Shown: in pieces, positions 45,676 through 46,204 of the stretch
Position numbering within the stretch: the stretch's first letter is position 1
Layout of the letters: every line of letters begins with the position of its first letter
Assembly: GCA_049965455.1 (NCBI GenBank)
Contig: JBMFWH010000007.1
Span: forward strand, 1 to 46,204
Origin: JAVRLB01 sp049965455
Lineage (GTDB): Archaea; Thermoplasmatota; Thermoplasmata; Thermoplasmatales; ARK-15
Reading direction: 5' to 3'
DNA length: 46,204 nucleotides
Notes under the pieces: model-generated
Database searches by the model: none
What the model was told of the DNA's origin: nothing
The model's input: the letters and a program-made list of their open reading frames with translations, nothing else
Translations under genes and position numbers: made by a program

Positions 45676-45748
45676 GGGCCGATAGATCAGCTGGTAGATC
45701 GCCACACTTGCAATGTGGAGGCCTGGGGTTCAAATCCCCATCGGTCCA
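45676..45748 (+). tRNA. tRNA-Ala (anticodon TGC)
   Basis: This 73-nt sequence folds completely. The acceptor stem GGGCCGA/TCGGTCC contains the G3-U70 pair that identifies alanine tRNA. The D arm is GATC...GATC, the anticodon stem is CCACA/TGTGG with loop CTTGCAA (anticodon TGC), and the T arm is TGGGG/CCCCA with TTCAAAT. The discriminator is A and the CCA end is not encoded. There is no intron. It follows kptA with one base between, so it may be transcribed from within or together with that gene. Confidence 0.96.
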
Positions 45749-46204
45749 CTCCGTCCAGTTCCACTGGATTTTGTACCCTCAGAAAAAACTGCAATTTCCT
45801 CACCTCGTTTATCGCATCATTTTGATTGGCATGCAAGTAAATCTGTGTTGAAGACAGCTCTTCATGCCCCAATAACCTTGCTACGTAAAATATGGATATT
45901 CCTTGCTTTAACAGTTTTGTGGCATACCTATGCCGGGCCATATGCGGATGGAACTTGATTCCTGCTTTTAAAGCCACAATTTCACAGCTTTTTCTGAAAT
46001 AATTATAATTCATTTTTTGAGCTTTTGTGGTAAACAAGTAATCTCGATCAGTAGGGTACCTGGCCTTCATATATTCCTCAATAGCCTGTTTTGCTTCATG
46101 TGGTAAATATATTTCTCTAATTTTCTGCCCCTTACCTTGCACTATGATCCTATCCTCCATTATATTATATATCTTTAAATCGCATGCTTCGCGAAGCCTC
46201 ACAC
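45687..46204 (-). CDS. Tyrosine recombinase/integrase (XerC-like), C-terminal part, runs off the right end
   Basis: At least 172 residues are present, containing the whole catalytic set: the first Arg in VRLREACDL, Lys in QGKGQKIREI, HPHMARHRYAT (His-x2-Arg), LLGHEELSST (His/Trp position) and the nucleophile Tyr in TQIYLHAN. The N-terminal core-binding domain lies beyond the window. The last 20 or so residues (WGFEPQASTLQVWRSTS) are translated from the antisense strand of the tRNA-Ala gene. An integrase ending in a tRNA gene suggests an attachment site there. Confidence 0.88.
   Translation of the reverse strand, partial: VRLREACDLKIYNIMEDRIIVQGKGQKIREIYLPHEAKQAIEEYMKARYPTDRDYLFTTKAQKMNYNYFRKSCEIVALKAGIKFHPHMARHRYATKLLKQGISIFYVARLLGHEELSSTQIYLHANQNDAINEVRKLQFFLRVQNPVELDGVDRWGFEPQASTLQVWRSTS

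Overview
The window looks like a chromosomal segment of an AT-rich archaeon of the Thermoplasmata (Thermoplasmatales-like). The evidence is archaeal information-processing genes (tiaS, fen1, radB, polB, priL, a GINS subunit, srp54, kptA, Trm-G10), leaderless-type TATA promoters, a proton-pumping complex I locus with no NuoE, NuoF or NuoG, and a 23S rRNA gene that stands alone without 16S or 5S. The lineage is inferred from gene content only.

Layout. 1-5187: the end of a small repeat element, a stand-alone Lrp-type ligand-binding protein, a small membrane protein, then purE-guaAB-tiaS on the plus strand converging on radB-fen1. 5232-15228: one tightly packed minus-strand complex I operon, nuoA-B-C-D-H-I-J(N)-J(C)-K-L-M-N, ending in two unrecognised small genes coupled to nuoN. 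15395-23430: a DUF998-like membrane protein, then minus-strand glyA, a long coiled-coil protein, moaA with a TatD-like hydrolase, srp54 and an ABC exporter pair.

23606-28477 holds the most unusual gene: a single protein of about 1,623 residues with a SIR2-like N-terminus, a decayed P-loop module, an intact STAND-type NTPase and eleven 45-residue TPR-like repeats. This is the architecture of single-gene antiviral (Avs-like) sensors, but the SIR2 catalytic His is replaced by Asn. It is flanked by a repeat-element end and by polB. 30841-31549 carries two 169-bp copies of a miniature inverted-repeat element (MITE) with 8-bp target duplications. Two more partial copies lie at 1-77 and near 23540.

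31550-39152: a small Cys-rich protein, Trm-G10, an MFS transporter, a KhtT-like subunit with a CPA2 antiporter, a broken MFS gene, an AK6/Fap7-like kinase with a CDP-alcohol phosphatidyltransferase, and priL. 39222-42187: 23S rRNA on the minus strand, whose two flanks pair into a canonical bulge-helix-bulge processing motif. 42478-46204: a GINS subunit, an apparently decayed small gene, ssb, prs, kptA, tRNA-Ala(UGC), and the C-terminal part of a tyrosine recombinase whose reading frame runs antisense into the tRNA. That last arrangement suggests the edge of an integrated element extending beyond the right end of the window.
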